Below are positions 1 through 5,884 of a DNA stretch of 9,629 nucleotides, piece after piece. Each line of letters opens with the position of its first letter. The stretch's first letter is position 1. Location of the stretch: positions 1 to 9,629 of the forward strand of contig USTB01000023.1 in NCBI GenBank assembly GCA_900557635.1. Direction: 5' to 3'. The notes below the pieces were generated by a model that worked only from the letters and a program-made list of their open reading frames with translations, made no database searches and was not told where the DNA came from. Both the position numbers and the translations under genes were made by a program. The stretch comes from an uncultured Eubacteriales bacterium (GTDB lineage Bacteria > Bacillota_A > Clostridia > Oscillospirales > CAG-272).

Positions 1-462
1 GGTGTGGGTGAGCCGTGGTTCGACAGCGTGGAGAGCCTGCTGAGCCACGCGGTGTTCTCCATCGGCGGCGTGAAGGGCATTGAATTCGGCGGCGGCTTCT
101 CCGCCGTCTGCGGATACGGCTCCGATTTCAACGACAGCCTCCGCATGGAGAACGGGCGAGTGGTGACGGAGACCAACCGCAACGGCGGCATCAACGGCGG
201 CATCACGAACGGCATGCCCCTCATTTTCCGCTGTGCCGTGAAGCCTACGCCGTCCGTTTTCAAGACGCAGGACACCGTGGACTACCGAAAGCCGTGCAAC
301 ACCGAATTACAGCTTGCGGGACGGCACGACCCCTGCATCGCGCACCGCGCATGCGTGGTGGCGGAGGCGGTGACGGCACTGGCGCTGGCGGATCTTCTGT
401 GCGTACGCTTCGGCACGGATTATCTCAACCCCGAACGGGAAGCAAATGAAATCAAGGAATAA
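1..462 (+). CDS. aroC: Chorismate synthase, C-terminal part (5' end outside window)
   Basis: Chorismate synthase catalyses the last shikimate-pathway step, the FMN-dependent conversion of 5-enolpyruvylshikimate-3-phosphate to chorismate, in the cytoplasm. The reading frame is open from base 1, so the start lies upstream; 153 residues are visible of a family length of about 360. Diagnostic blocks seen in order are GVGEPWFDSVES at the left edge, KGIEFGGGF, the NGGINGGITNGMP substrate/FMN-binding block, KPTPSV, and the C-terminal family signature beginning GRHDPC and ending in VVAEAV. The stop TAA (460-462) abuts the AAGGAGGT ribosome binding site of the next gene, so the two are in one transcript. 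Nothing suggests damage. The assignment is essentially certain; only the N-terminal half cannot be judged. Confidence 0.97.
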   Translation, partial: GVGEPWFDSVESLLSHAVFSIGGVKGIEFGGGFSAVCGYGSDFNDSLRMENGRVVTETNRNGGINGGITNGMPLIFRCAVKPTPSVFKTQDTVDYRKPCNTELQLAGRHDPCIAHRACVVAEAVTALALADLLCVRFGTDYLNPEREANEIKE

Positions 463-474
463 GGAGGTCTGCGC

Positions 475-1731
475 ATGGAATACGGTTGCATCGGACGGAA
501 GCTGGGACACAGCTTTTCCGCCGAGATCCACGCCGCACTGGCGGACTATGACTATCGCCTGACCGAACTGGAGCCACAGGAGATCGAGCCGTTCTTTCGG
601 GCGCGGCAGTTTCGCGGCATCAATGTCACCATACCGTACAAGCAGTGCATTCTGCCCCTGCTCGACGTGGTGGATGACTGCGCCGCGCAGATCGGTGCCG
701 TGAACACCGTGGTCAATCGGGACGGCGTGCTCTACGGCTACAATACCGACTATTCGGGCATGCGCGCCCTGCTTGCGCACAGTCACATTTCTCTTTTGGG
801 CAGGCATGTATACATTCTCGGCACGGGAGGAACCTCCCACACGGCGCGTGCCGTGGCGACGGCGGAGGGCGCGGCAAGCGTCACGGCGGTATCGCGCAAG
901 CCCGTCGGTGACGGCACGCTCCCCTGTATCTCCTATGAGGAAATGTACGAAAACGCGTCCTCGGTGGAGTGCATCATCAACACGACCCCCGTGGGCATGT
1001 ATCCGAACGAGGACGCCGCTCCGGTCGAGCTTTCCCGTCTGCCCGCGCTCTGCGGTGTGGCGGATGCGGTGTTCAACCCGCTGACCACCCGTCTGGTGCG
1101 CGGCGCTATGGCGCGCGGCATTCCGTCGGCAGGCGGACTGTACATGCTGGTGGCGCAGGCGGCGCGGGCATGCGAGCTGTTTTTGGGGCGTCCGACCGCG
1201 CCCGATGCCGTTGACCGCGTATACCGCGAGCTGTACCGCAAAAAGCGCAATTTCATCTTAGTCGGCATGCCGGGTTGCGGCAAGACCACCCTGGGCGCGC
1301 GCTTGGCACAGACCCTGGGTATGGAATTTTTGGATTGCGACGCGCTCATCGAAGCCGAGGCGGGCAAGAGCATTCCGGACATTTTCCGTGAGGACGGCGA
1401 GGAAGCCTTCCGCCGCATGGAAAGCGGGATCATCCGCGACCGTCTGTCCCGCTGTGCCCGCACGGTCATTGCCACGGGCGGCGGCGCTGTCCTGCGGGAC
1501 GAAAACGTGCGGTATCTGGCGCAGAACGGCGTGCTCGTATTTTTGGATCGCGATCGGGACGGACTTCCCGTCCTTTCGGACAGACCGCTCTGCCGCGATC
1601 CCGAGGCATGGGACGCGCTGTATCGGGAGCGGCATCCCGTGTATTCGGCGGTGTCCGATGTCACGGTGAAGTGCAGTGCGGATATGGAAACCAGCTTTGC
1701 GGCACTGCTTGCGGCGGTCGCCGAGCTGTGA
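475..1731 (+). CDS. aroE-aroK: Bifunctional shikimate dehydrogenase / shikimate kinase (AroE-AroK fusion)
   Basis: One 418-residue chain carries two consecutive pathway enzymes: NADPH-dependent reduction of 3-dehydroshikimate to shikimate, then ATP-dependent phosphorylation to shikimate-3-phosphate. Residues 1-255 are AroE: GHSFS (11-15, shikimate contacts), NVTIPYK with catalytic Lys56, GAVNT (74-78), NTD with catalytic Asp92, a GTGGT dinucleotide loop (116-120), and Gln228 in the C-terminal GLYMLVAQ block. Residues about 256-418 are AroK: Walker A GMPGCGKT (264-271), Asp287/Asp289, Arg313 in EEAFRR, GGG (335-337), lid Arg370 in SDRPL, and Arg386 in RHPVY. The linker is very short. Both halves keep every catalytic residue I could locate, so both are probably active. 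The ATG at 475 has AAGGAGGT seven bases upstream. The next gene begins 12 nt after the stop. Fusions of this type are known in some Clostridia, from general knowledge. Confidence 0.96.
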   Translation: MEYGCIGRKLGHSFSAEIHAALADYDYRLTELEPQEIEPFFRARQFRGINVTIPYKQCILPLLDVVDDCAAQIGAVNTVVNRDGVLYGYNTDYSGMRALLAHSHISLLGRHVYILGTGGTSHTARAVATAEGAASVTAVSRKPVGDGTLPCISYEEMYENASSVECIINTTPVGMYPNEDAAPVELSRLPALCGVADAVFNPLTTRLVRGAMARGIPSAGGLYMLVAQAARACELFLGRPTAPDAVDRVYRELYRKKRNFILVGMPGCGKTTLGARLAQTLGMEFLDCDALIEAEAGKSIPDIFREDGEEAFRRMESGIIRDRLSRCARTVIATGGGAVLRDENVRYLAQNGVLVFLDRDRDGLPVLSDRPLCRDPEAWDALYRERHPVYSAVSDVTVKCSADMETSFAALLAAVAEL

Positions 1732-1743
1732 GGAGGAGATGAG

Positions 1744-2223
1744 ATGATGATATTTCTTGTGGTCAACGGTCCCAATCTCAATCTTTTGGGGTTGCGCGAG
1801 CCGGATATCTACGGAAGCGAGGACTACGCGGGACTGCTGGAAAAGGTTCGCTGCCACTGTGCGGTGCGCCGTGTTGCGGTCAATTTTTACCAGTCGAACC
1901 ATGAGGGCGATCTGGTGGACGCCATCCAGAATGCCTACGGAACGTATGACGGCATCGTGATCAATCCGGGCGCATACACACACACCAGCATCGCCCTGCT
2001 CGACGCGCTCAAGGCAGTGGGTCTGCCGGCAGTCGAGGTGCACATTTCCGACCTTTCCCAACGCGAGGCGTTCCGACAGATCAGCTACATCCGCCCCGCA
2101 TGCATCGCGCACATCATCGGGCACGGGACAGACGGTTATACCGAGGCTGTGGATATCTTAATTTCGCACGTGCAGGCCGTCGCAAAAGCGGCAGAAGCGG
2201 CGGAGAAGGAGAGCGGCGAATGA
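1744..2223 (+). CDS. aroQ: 3-dehydroquinate dehydratase, type II
   Basis: Type II dehydroquinase forms 3-dehydroshikimate from 3-dehydroquinate by trans-dehydration and is normally a dodecamer of about 150-residue subunits; this one has 159. Visible motifs are NGPNLNLLG (8-16), REPDIYG with the catalytic Arg18 and Tyr23 of the flexible lid, QSNHEG (50-55), NPGAYTHTS (74-82) and EVHIS with catalytic His100, followed by Arg111. The position after HIS is Asp103, where most homologues have Asn; this looks like a conservative variant. The ATG at 1744 follows AGGAGGAG (1731-1738), which overlaps the stop of the preceding gene; an ATG at 1747 is a possible alternative. The last bases overlap the aroA start as ATGA. 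The C-terminal tail is charged and Ala/Glu-rich, slightly beyond the usual end. Confidence 0.97.
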   Translation: MMIFLVVNGPNLNLLGLREPDIYGSEDYAGLLEKVRCHCAVRRVAVNFYQSNHEGDLVDAIQNAYGTYDGIVINPGAYTHTSIALLDALKAVGLPAVEVHISDLSQREAFRQISYIRPACIAHIIGHGTDGYTEAVDILISHVQAVAKAAEAAEKESGE

Positions 2224-3440
2224 GAATTCGGATCGAGGCGGGTGTGCCGCGCGGCACGGTCACGCCGCCGCCCTCCAAAAGCGTGGCGCACCGCATGCTC
2301 ATCGGTGCGGCGTTAGCCGACGGCGAGAGCGTTCTGCACCGCATACCCGACTGCGAGGACGTCGCGGCGACCGTGGACTGTCTGCGGGCGCTCGGGGTCA
2401 CGGTCACGCCCCTGTCGGACGGCACGGGCATGCGCGTTCGCGGAAACGGCGGGCGATTCCCGTCCGTTGCGTCCTCCCTCCCCTGCCGCGAGAGCGGAAG
2501 CACCCTGCGCTTTCTGCTTCCGGTCGCAGCGCGCGGCGGGATTCGGCGCACCTTCCTGACCTGCGGACGGCTTTCGTCAAGACCCCTTTCGGTGTATGAG
2601 ACCCTGTTTGCCCGCACCGGTGTGACACTGGAGCGCACGGACGGCTCGGTGACGGTCACGGGCGAGCTTCCCGCAGGAGATTACGAGATCCCTGGGGACA
2701 TTTCCAGTCAGTTCGCCACCGGACTTCTCTTCGCGCTGGCATCCACGTCGGGCATCAGCACCCTGCGTATCCTGCCGCCTGTGGAAAGCGCCTCTTATTT
2801 GGAGCTGACGTGGAACGCGCTCCGCGCCTTCGGCGTTTCGGTCACGCGCACCGACAGCTTCTGCTTCCGCATCGACGGCAACGGCGGCTTTCACCCCGTG
2901 CAGGATATCGCTGTCGAGGGCGACGAGTCCGCCGCCGCGTTTTTCGGTGCGATGAATGCCGTGGGCGGCGAGGTGACTTTGGACGGTTTGTCGCCCGACA
3001 CCGCGCAGGGCGATCGGGTCTGGCGGGAGTACACCCGCGCCATCCGCGACGGCTGTCCCGCCCTTTCTCTGGCAGACTGTCCCGATCTGGCGCCCGTCCT
3101 CATGGCACAGGCGGCGCTGTGCTCGGGTGCGCTTTTCACCGATACGGCGCGTCTGCGCTACAAGGAAAGCGACCGTGCGGCGGTCATGCAGACCGAGCTT
3201 GCCCGCTTCGGCATCCGCTGTGACGTGGGCGAAAACACGGTGCGCGTGTACGCTCCCGAAGCTCTTCACCCGCCTGCGTGCGACATTTCCTCGCACAACG
3301 ATCACCGCATCGCCATGGCAATGAGTCTCCCTGCCATGAAAACCGGCGCCGTCATCGACGGTGCCGAGGCAGTTTCCAAAAGCTATCCTGCCTATTTCGA
3401 GGTTCTCGGTTCTTTGGGGATCCGTACCAAACAGCTTTAA
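2220..3440 (+). CDS. aroA: 3-phosphoshikimate 1-carboxyvinyltransferase (EPSP synthase)
   Basis: EPSP synthase transfers the enolpyruvyl group of PEP to shikimate-3-phosphate. The start is set at 2220 because its ATG overlaps the aroQ stop as ATGA and has AAGGAGAG at 2206-2213; an in-frame start at 2100 would lie inside aroQ. The 406-residue product is slightly short for the family (about 425). Key features are PSKS with Lys20 and Arg25, the PEP loop ESGSTLRF (91-98), RPLS with Arg121, DISSQFATG (160-168), EGDES (233-237), catalytic Asp289 in DCPDL, RYKESDR with Glu316 and Arg319, DHRIAM with Arg363, and Lys387 in KSYPAYF. The SGSTLRF form of the PEP loop, rather than GNAGT, is the type common in Firmicutes. 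All substrate-binding residues I can place are present, so the enzyme should be functional. Confidence 0.97.
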   Translation: MRIRIEAGVPRGTVTPPPSKSVAHRMLIGAALADGESVLHRIPDCEDVAATVDCLRALGVTVTPLSDGTGMRVRGNGGRFPSVASSLPCRESGSTLRFLLPVAARGGIRRTFLTCGRLSSRPLSVYETLFARTGVTLERTDGSVTVTGELPAGDYEIPGDISSQFATGLLFALASTSGISTLRILPPVESASYLELTWNALRAFGVSVTRTDSFCFRIDGNGGFHPVQDIAVEGDESAAAFFGAMNAVGGEVTLDGLSPDTAQGDRVWREYTRAIRDGCPALSLADCPDLAPVLMAQAALCSGALFTDTARLRYKESDRAAVMQTELARFGIRCDVGENTVRVYAPEALHPPACDISSHNDHRIAMAMSLPAMKTGAVIDGAEAVSKSYPAYFEVLGSLGIRTKQL

Positions 3441-3445
3441 TGATC

Positions 3446-3457
3446 AAAGGAAAAGAG
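3446..3457 (+). promoter_or_regulatory. Weak ribosome binding site of the DAHP synthase gene
   Basis: The purine run AAAGGAAAAGAG precedes ATG 3467 with about nine bases from its last AGAG, but it lacks a true AGGAGG. The other genes of the operon have strong sites, so this gene may depend partly on translational coupling to aroA, whose stop TAA is shared with an upstream in-frame ATG (TAATG, 3438-3442). Confidence 0.45.
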
Positions 3458-3466
3458 AATAATGCA

Positions 3467-4498
3467 ATGAGTAACATGGTTTTCTATCACAAATTACAGA
3501 TCCCAAAGGACATCAAGGAAATGTACCCCCTCACCCCAAAAATGCAGGAGGTCAAGGCGGCAAGAGATGCGGAGATCGCCTCGGTTTTTGAGAGCAGGAG
3601 CGACAAGGTTCTGCTGATCATCGGACCCTGCTCCGCCGACAACCGCGAATCGGTTCTGGACTATATCGGCAGACTGCGTCGCATCGCGGATGAGGTCTCG
3701 GACAAGCTGGTCATCGTCCCGCGTATCTACACCAATAAGCCCCGCACCACAGGCGCAGGCTACAAGGGCATGCTCCATCAGCCCGACCCCACCAAGCGCC
3801 CCGATATGCTTCGCGGCATCATCGCCATCCGCGATCTGCACATGGAGGCTCTGCGCGACTATGACTTCGCTGCCGCCGACGAAATGCTCTATCCCGACAA
3901 CTACCGCTACCTTTCCGATCTGCTCGGCTACGTGGCAGTGGGCGCGCGCTCGGTGGAAAACCAACAGCACCGCCTCACCGCAAGCGGTCTGGATGTCCCT
4001 GTGGGACTGAAAAATCCCACCGGCGGCGATCTTTCGGTCATGATGAACGCCGTCACCGCCGCACAGAGCGGTCACACCTTCATCTATCGCGGCTGGGAGG
4101 TCGAAAGCAAGGGCAATCCCCTCGCTCACGTCATTTTGCGCGGCTTCCAGACCCAGGACGGTCACACGGTGTCCAATTATCACTATGAGGATCTTCTCCG
4201 CGTCAACGAGCTGTATGCCGCCACCTCTCTCGTCAATCCTGCCGTCGTTGTCGATACCAACCACGCCAATTCCGGCAAGAAATATGAGGAGCAAATCCGC
4301 ATCGCCAAGGAGGTCATGCACTCCCGCCGTTGCAATGCCGACATTCGCCGTCTCTGTAAGGGTCTTATGATCGAAAGCTACCTCGTGGACGGTGCTCAAA
4401 AGGTGGGCGGCGGTGTCTACGGGCAGTCCATTACCGACCCCTGCCTCGGCTGGGAAAAAACCGAGCGTCTCATTTACGATCTCGCCGACCTGGTCTGA
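3467..4498 (+). CDS. 3-deoxy-7-phosphoheptulonate (DAHP) synthase, class I AroF/G/H type
   Basis: DAHP synthase condenses PEP with erythrose-4-phosphate, the metal-dependent entry step of the shikimate pathway. From the chosen start the product has 343 residues, close to the 350 of E. coli AroG. Motifs are IGPCSAD (52-58), KPRTTGAGYKG (91-101), GARSVENQQHR (159-169), VGLKNPTGGD (179-188) and DTNHANSGKK (263-272). The metal ligands match AroG in type and spacing: Cys55, His266, Glu303 and Asp324. The start is uncertain. ATG 3467 has a weak AAAAGAG nine bases upstream. An in-frame ATG at 3440 overlaps the aroA stop as TAATG and would add nine residues. An ATG at 3476 is also possible. The gene is last in the operon. 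The isozyme class (Phe-, Tyr- or Trp-regulated) cannot be told, so no letter is assigned. Confidence 0.95.
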   Translation: MSNMVFYHKLQIPKDIKEMYPLTPKMQEVKAARDAEIASVFESRSDKVLLIIGPCSADNRESVLDYIGRLRRIADEVSDKLVIVPRIYTNKPRTTGAGYKGMLHQPDPTKRPDMLRGIIAIRDLHMEALRDYDFAAADEMLYPDNYRYLSDLLGYVAVGARSVENQQHRLTASGLDVPVGLKNPTGGDLSVMMNAVTAAQSGHTFIYRGWEVESKGNPLAHVILRGFQTQDGHTVSNYHYEDLLRVNELYAATSLVNPAVVVDTNHANSGKKYEEQIRIAKEVMHSRRCNADIRRLCKGLMIESYLVDGAQKVGGGVYGQSITDPCLGWEKTERLIYDLADLV

Positions 4499-4528
4499 TT
4501 ACGAAGAACGCAGGAGACGCGAAGGACG

Positions 4529-4576
4529 CGCGGGGCGCTGCAAGGAGTACGCGGGGCGCGGGGATGCGCGGGGCGC
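4529..4576 (+). repeat. Triple short direct repeat CGCGGGGCGC
   Basis: The 10-mer CGCGGGGCGC occurs exactly at 4529-4538, 4550-4559 and 4567-4576, just after the DAHP synthase stop and directly before the hairpin repeat. One more copy occurs in reverse orientation at 4914-4923, next to the second hairpin repeat, so the 10-mer appears to be part of the same repeat family. No coding function is apparent. Confidence 0.7.
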
Positions 4577-4577
4577 C

Positions 4578-4637
4578 GCCCCGGACCCCGGTCAAGACCC
4601 TTTTGGGAAAGGGTCTTGACAATCCCCAAAACCTTTT
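4578..4637 (+). repeat. Dispersed hairpin repeat, copy A
   Basis: This is a 60-nt element in the order GCCCCGGACCCCG box, 13-bp perfect stem (GTCAAGACCCTTT at 4591-4603 with its complement at 4608-4620), TGGG loop, and CCCCAAAACCTTTT box (4624-4637). A diverged copy of equal length lies in inverted orientation at 4826-4885. The hairpin follows the aro operon by 92 nt and could end its transcription. It is not followed by a T-run, however, so a standard intrinsic terminator is doubtful. It resembles REP- or MITE-like palindromic repeats; no transposase is nearby. Confidence 0.8.
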
Positions 4638-4698
4638 AATAGGGAAAAGTGTTTGGGCTTCGCAAGTATGAGATTTGCGGGGATTTTTGAGTTTTTCA

Positions 4699-4721
4699 GC
4701 GGGCGACCGGTGGTCGCCCGC
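4699..4721. terminator. GC-rich hairpin between convergent operons, possible terminator
   Basis: A perfect 10-bp inverted repeat, GCGGGCGACC (4699-4708) and its complement (4712-4721), with a 3-nt loop sits between the convergent aro operon and the glycosyltransferase gene, 12 nt beyond the stop of the latter. On the + strand it is followed by a pyrimidine-rich stretch, CTCTTCATCCTTT, rather than a clean T-run. On the - strand no T-run follows. It may act as a weak terminator for either side, or be another palindromic repeat. This hairpin and copy A of the repeat are the only structures seen in 4499-4732. Confidence 0.45.
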
Positions 4722-4732
4722 CTCTTCATCCT

Positions 4733-5884
4733 TTATAAAGACAAAATCAAAACGGCTTTCCCCAAAAAACGTCTCCCTTTCCGCAATCGCTCATTCGGAG
4801 CGCATAATAATCCCTCCCACCTCTCAAAAGGTTTTGGGGTTTTCAAAGGACCTTTCCCAAAAGGTCCTTTGGCGGGGTTCGGGGCAGCTCCCCGCGTATC
4901 CCCCGTATCCCCGGCGCCCCGCGCGTCTCTTCGCATACCTCCGCGTAGGACACCTTGAATGCCGGGGAGAAAGAGCTTTGCCGAGAGCCGCTCGGGGAAG
5001 GAAAGACCGCGGGGGTGACGGCAGTAAAGACGGAGTACGGGGTCGGAAAGAATGGCGCGGCGCTCCTCTGCGGTAAGACTGACGTCCCGCAGACATGCGC
5101 GCGCACGGTGCCAAAGCTGGGCGCGGAGCTGATATTGGGCGGCGCGGGAGATGCCGCGACTGCAAAGATCGTCCCACAGCGCCTCGTGGAAACGGGTAAA
5201 TTCGCGCCACGAAAGCGACTCCTGCGGCAAAACGTGTAAGCAGTCCCGCACACAGGCGGCGCGCGCACCGCCGAAGAGCAGGTCAAGGTCGAACCAAAGG
5301 GCGCTGTTCGGCACATCCTCACGGAAGCATACACCCGTGCGCGCGATCGCCTGCGTGCGGAGAAGCGCATGACCCGCCGCGCCCCAAATCGACGGGATCT
5401 GCCGTCCGCCTGCCCGATAACGCTCACAGCACAGCGGAAGGATCAGCCTGTCGGTCAGGTCGGCGGCATCCATGGCACCGTCATACGGAAATGCACGGTC
5501 GGAGAAGGAGCCGTCCCGCCGCTTTTCGTACCAGCCCGAATAGACCAGGTCGGCACGTGACACCGACGCCGCTTCCCAAAGACCCTCCAAGGCAGTGGGC
5601 AGAAGGGAGCCTTTCTCTAAAAAGAGAACCCACGGCTGTGTCACACGCGAAAGCGCTGTATTTTTGGCACGGGCTTCGTTGACGCCGTCCGTGCGGAGCA
5701 GAACGAACCGTTCGTCGGGCAGGGGGATGTCGGCAGTGTACGGCGCTTCGGTTGACGGGGCGTTGTCCGTCACCAGACAGAGAAAGCGCCCCATGGACTG
5801 GGCGGCGATGTCGGCAAGGCGCTCCTCCGTGCCCACGGAATCCCGAAAAACGGGAACAATGACGCAGATATCAGCTTCGGTCAT
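4733..5884 (-). CDS. Divergent family 2-like (GT-A) glycosyltransferase with repeat-encoded C-terminal tail
   Basis: The N-terminus has the GT2 pattern: ICVIVPVFRD, then after about 50 residues GVNEARAKNTAL, then WVLFLEKGSLL. It ends in a FREDVP block like the catalytic-base region of GT2 enzymes. Where GT2 enzymes usually have an Asp-x-Asp metal motif after the VLFL strand, this protein has Glu-Lys-Gly, so metal or nucleotide-sugar binding may differ or be lost. There is no signal peptide or clear membrane segment. The ATG at 5884 overlaps the stop of the upstream glycosyltransferase gene as ATGA and has AGGAGG ten bases upstream; a TTG at 5890 is less likely. The product has 383 residues. 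The last 65-70 (from about GVLRGG onward) are encoded by the hairpin repeat and its flank, so the ancestral protein probably ended near residue 315. Acceptor and donor are unknown; a surface-glycan role is inferred. Confidence 0.78.
   Translation of the reverse strand: MTEADICVIVPVFRDSVGTEERLADIAAQSMGRFLCLVTDNAPSTEAPYTADIPLPDERFVLLRTDGVNEARAKNTALSRVTQPWVLFLEKGSLLPTALEGLWEAASVSRADLVYSGWYEKRRDGSFSDRAFPYDGAMDAADLTDRLILPLCCERYRAGGRQIPSIWGAAGHALLRTQAIARTGVCFREDVPNSALWFDLDLLFGGARAACVRDCLHVLPQESLSWREFTRFHEALWDDLCSRGISRAAQYQLRAQLWHRARACLRDVSLTAEERRAILSDPVLRLYCRHPRGLSFPERLSAKLFLPGIQGVLRGGMRRDARGAGDTGDTRGAAPNPAKGPFGKGPLKTPKPFERWEGLLCAPNERLRKGRRFLGKAVLILSL
4826..4885 (-). repeat. Dispersed hairpin repeat, copy B (inverted relative to copy A)
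   Basis: Read on the - strand, this 60-nt element repeats the architecture of copy A: GCCCCGAACCCCG box (12 of 13 bases shared), stem CAAAGGACCTTT with its complement (+ strand 4844-4855 and 4860-4871), the same TGGG loop, and an identical CCCCAAAACCTTTT box. The stem sequences differ, yet pairing is kept through four compensatory changes. This copy lies inside the 3' end of the glycosyltransferase reading frame and is oriented with it. Confidence 0.8.

Noticed and set aside
2100..2219. Longer N-terminus for aroA starting at 2100
   Set aside because: This would overlap aroQ by over 120 bases and adds an Arg-rich stretch unlike the family. The ATG at 2220 has a proper ribosome binding site.
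3494..4399. Open frame of 301 codons on the - strand opposite the DAHP synthase
   Set aside because: Shadow of an unmistakable enzyme with all metal ligands in place.
4591..4620. Copy A hairpin as a standard rho-independent terminator
   Set aside because: The stem is strong, but it is followed by AATCCCCAAAACC rather than a T-run, so it is reported as a repeat with only possible terminator activity.
4653..5076. Small + strand open frames across the convergent region
   Set aside because: They are translations of the hairpin repeat and of the antisense of the glycosyltransferase 3' end, without a ribosome binding site.
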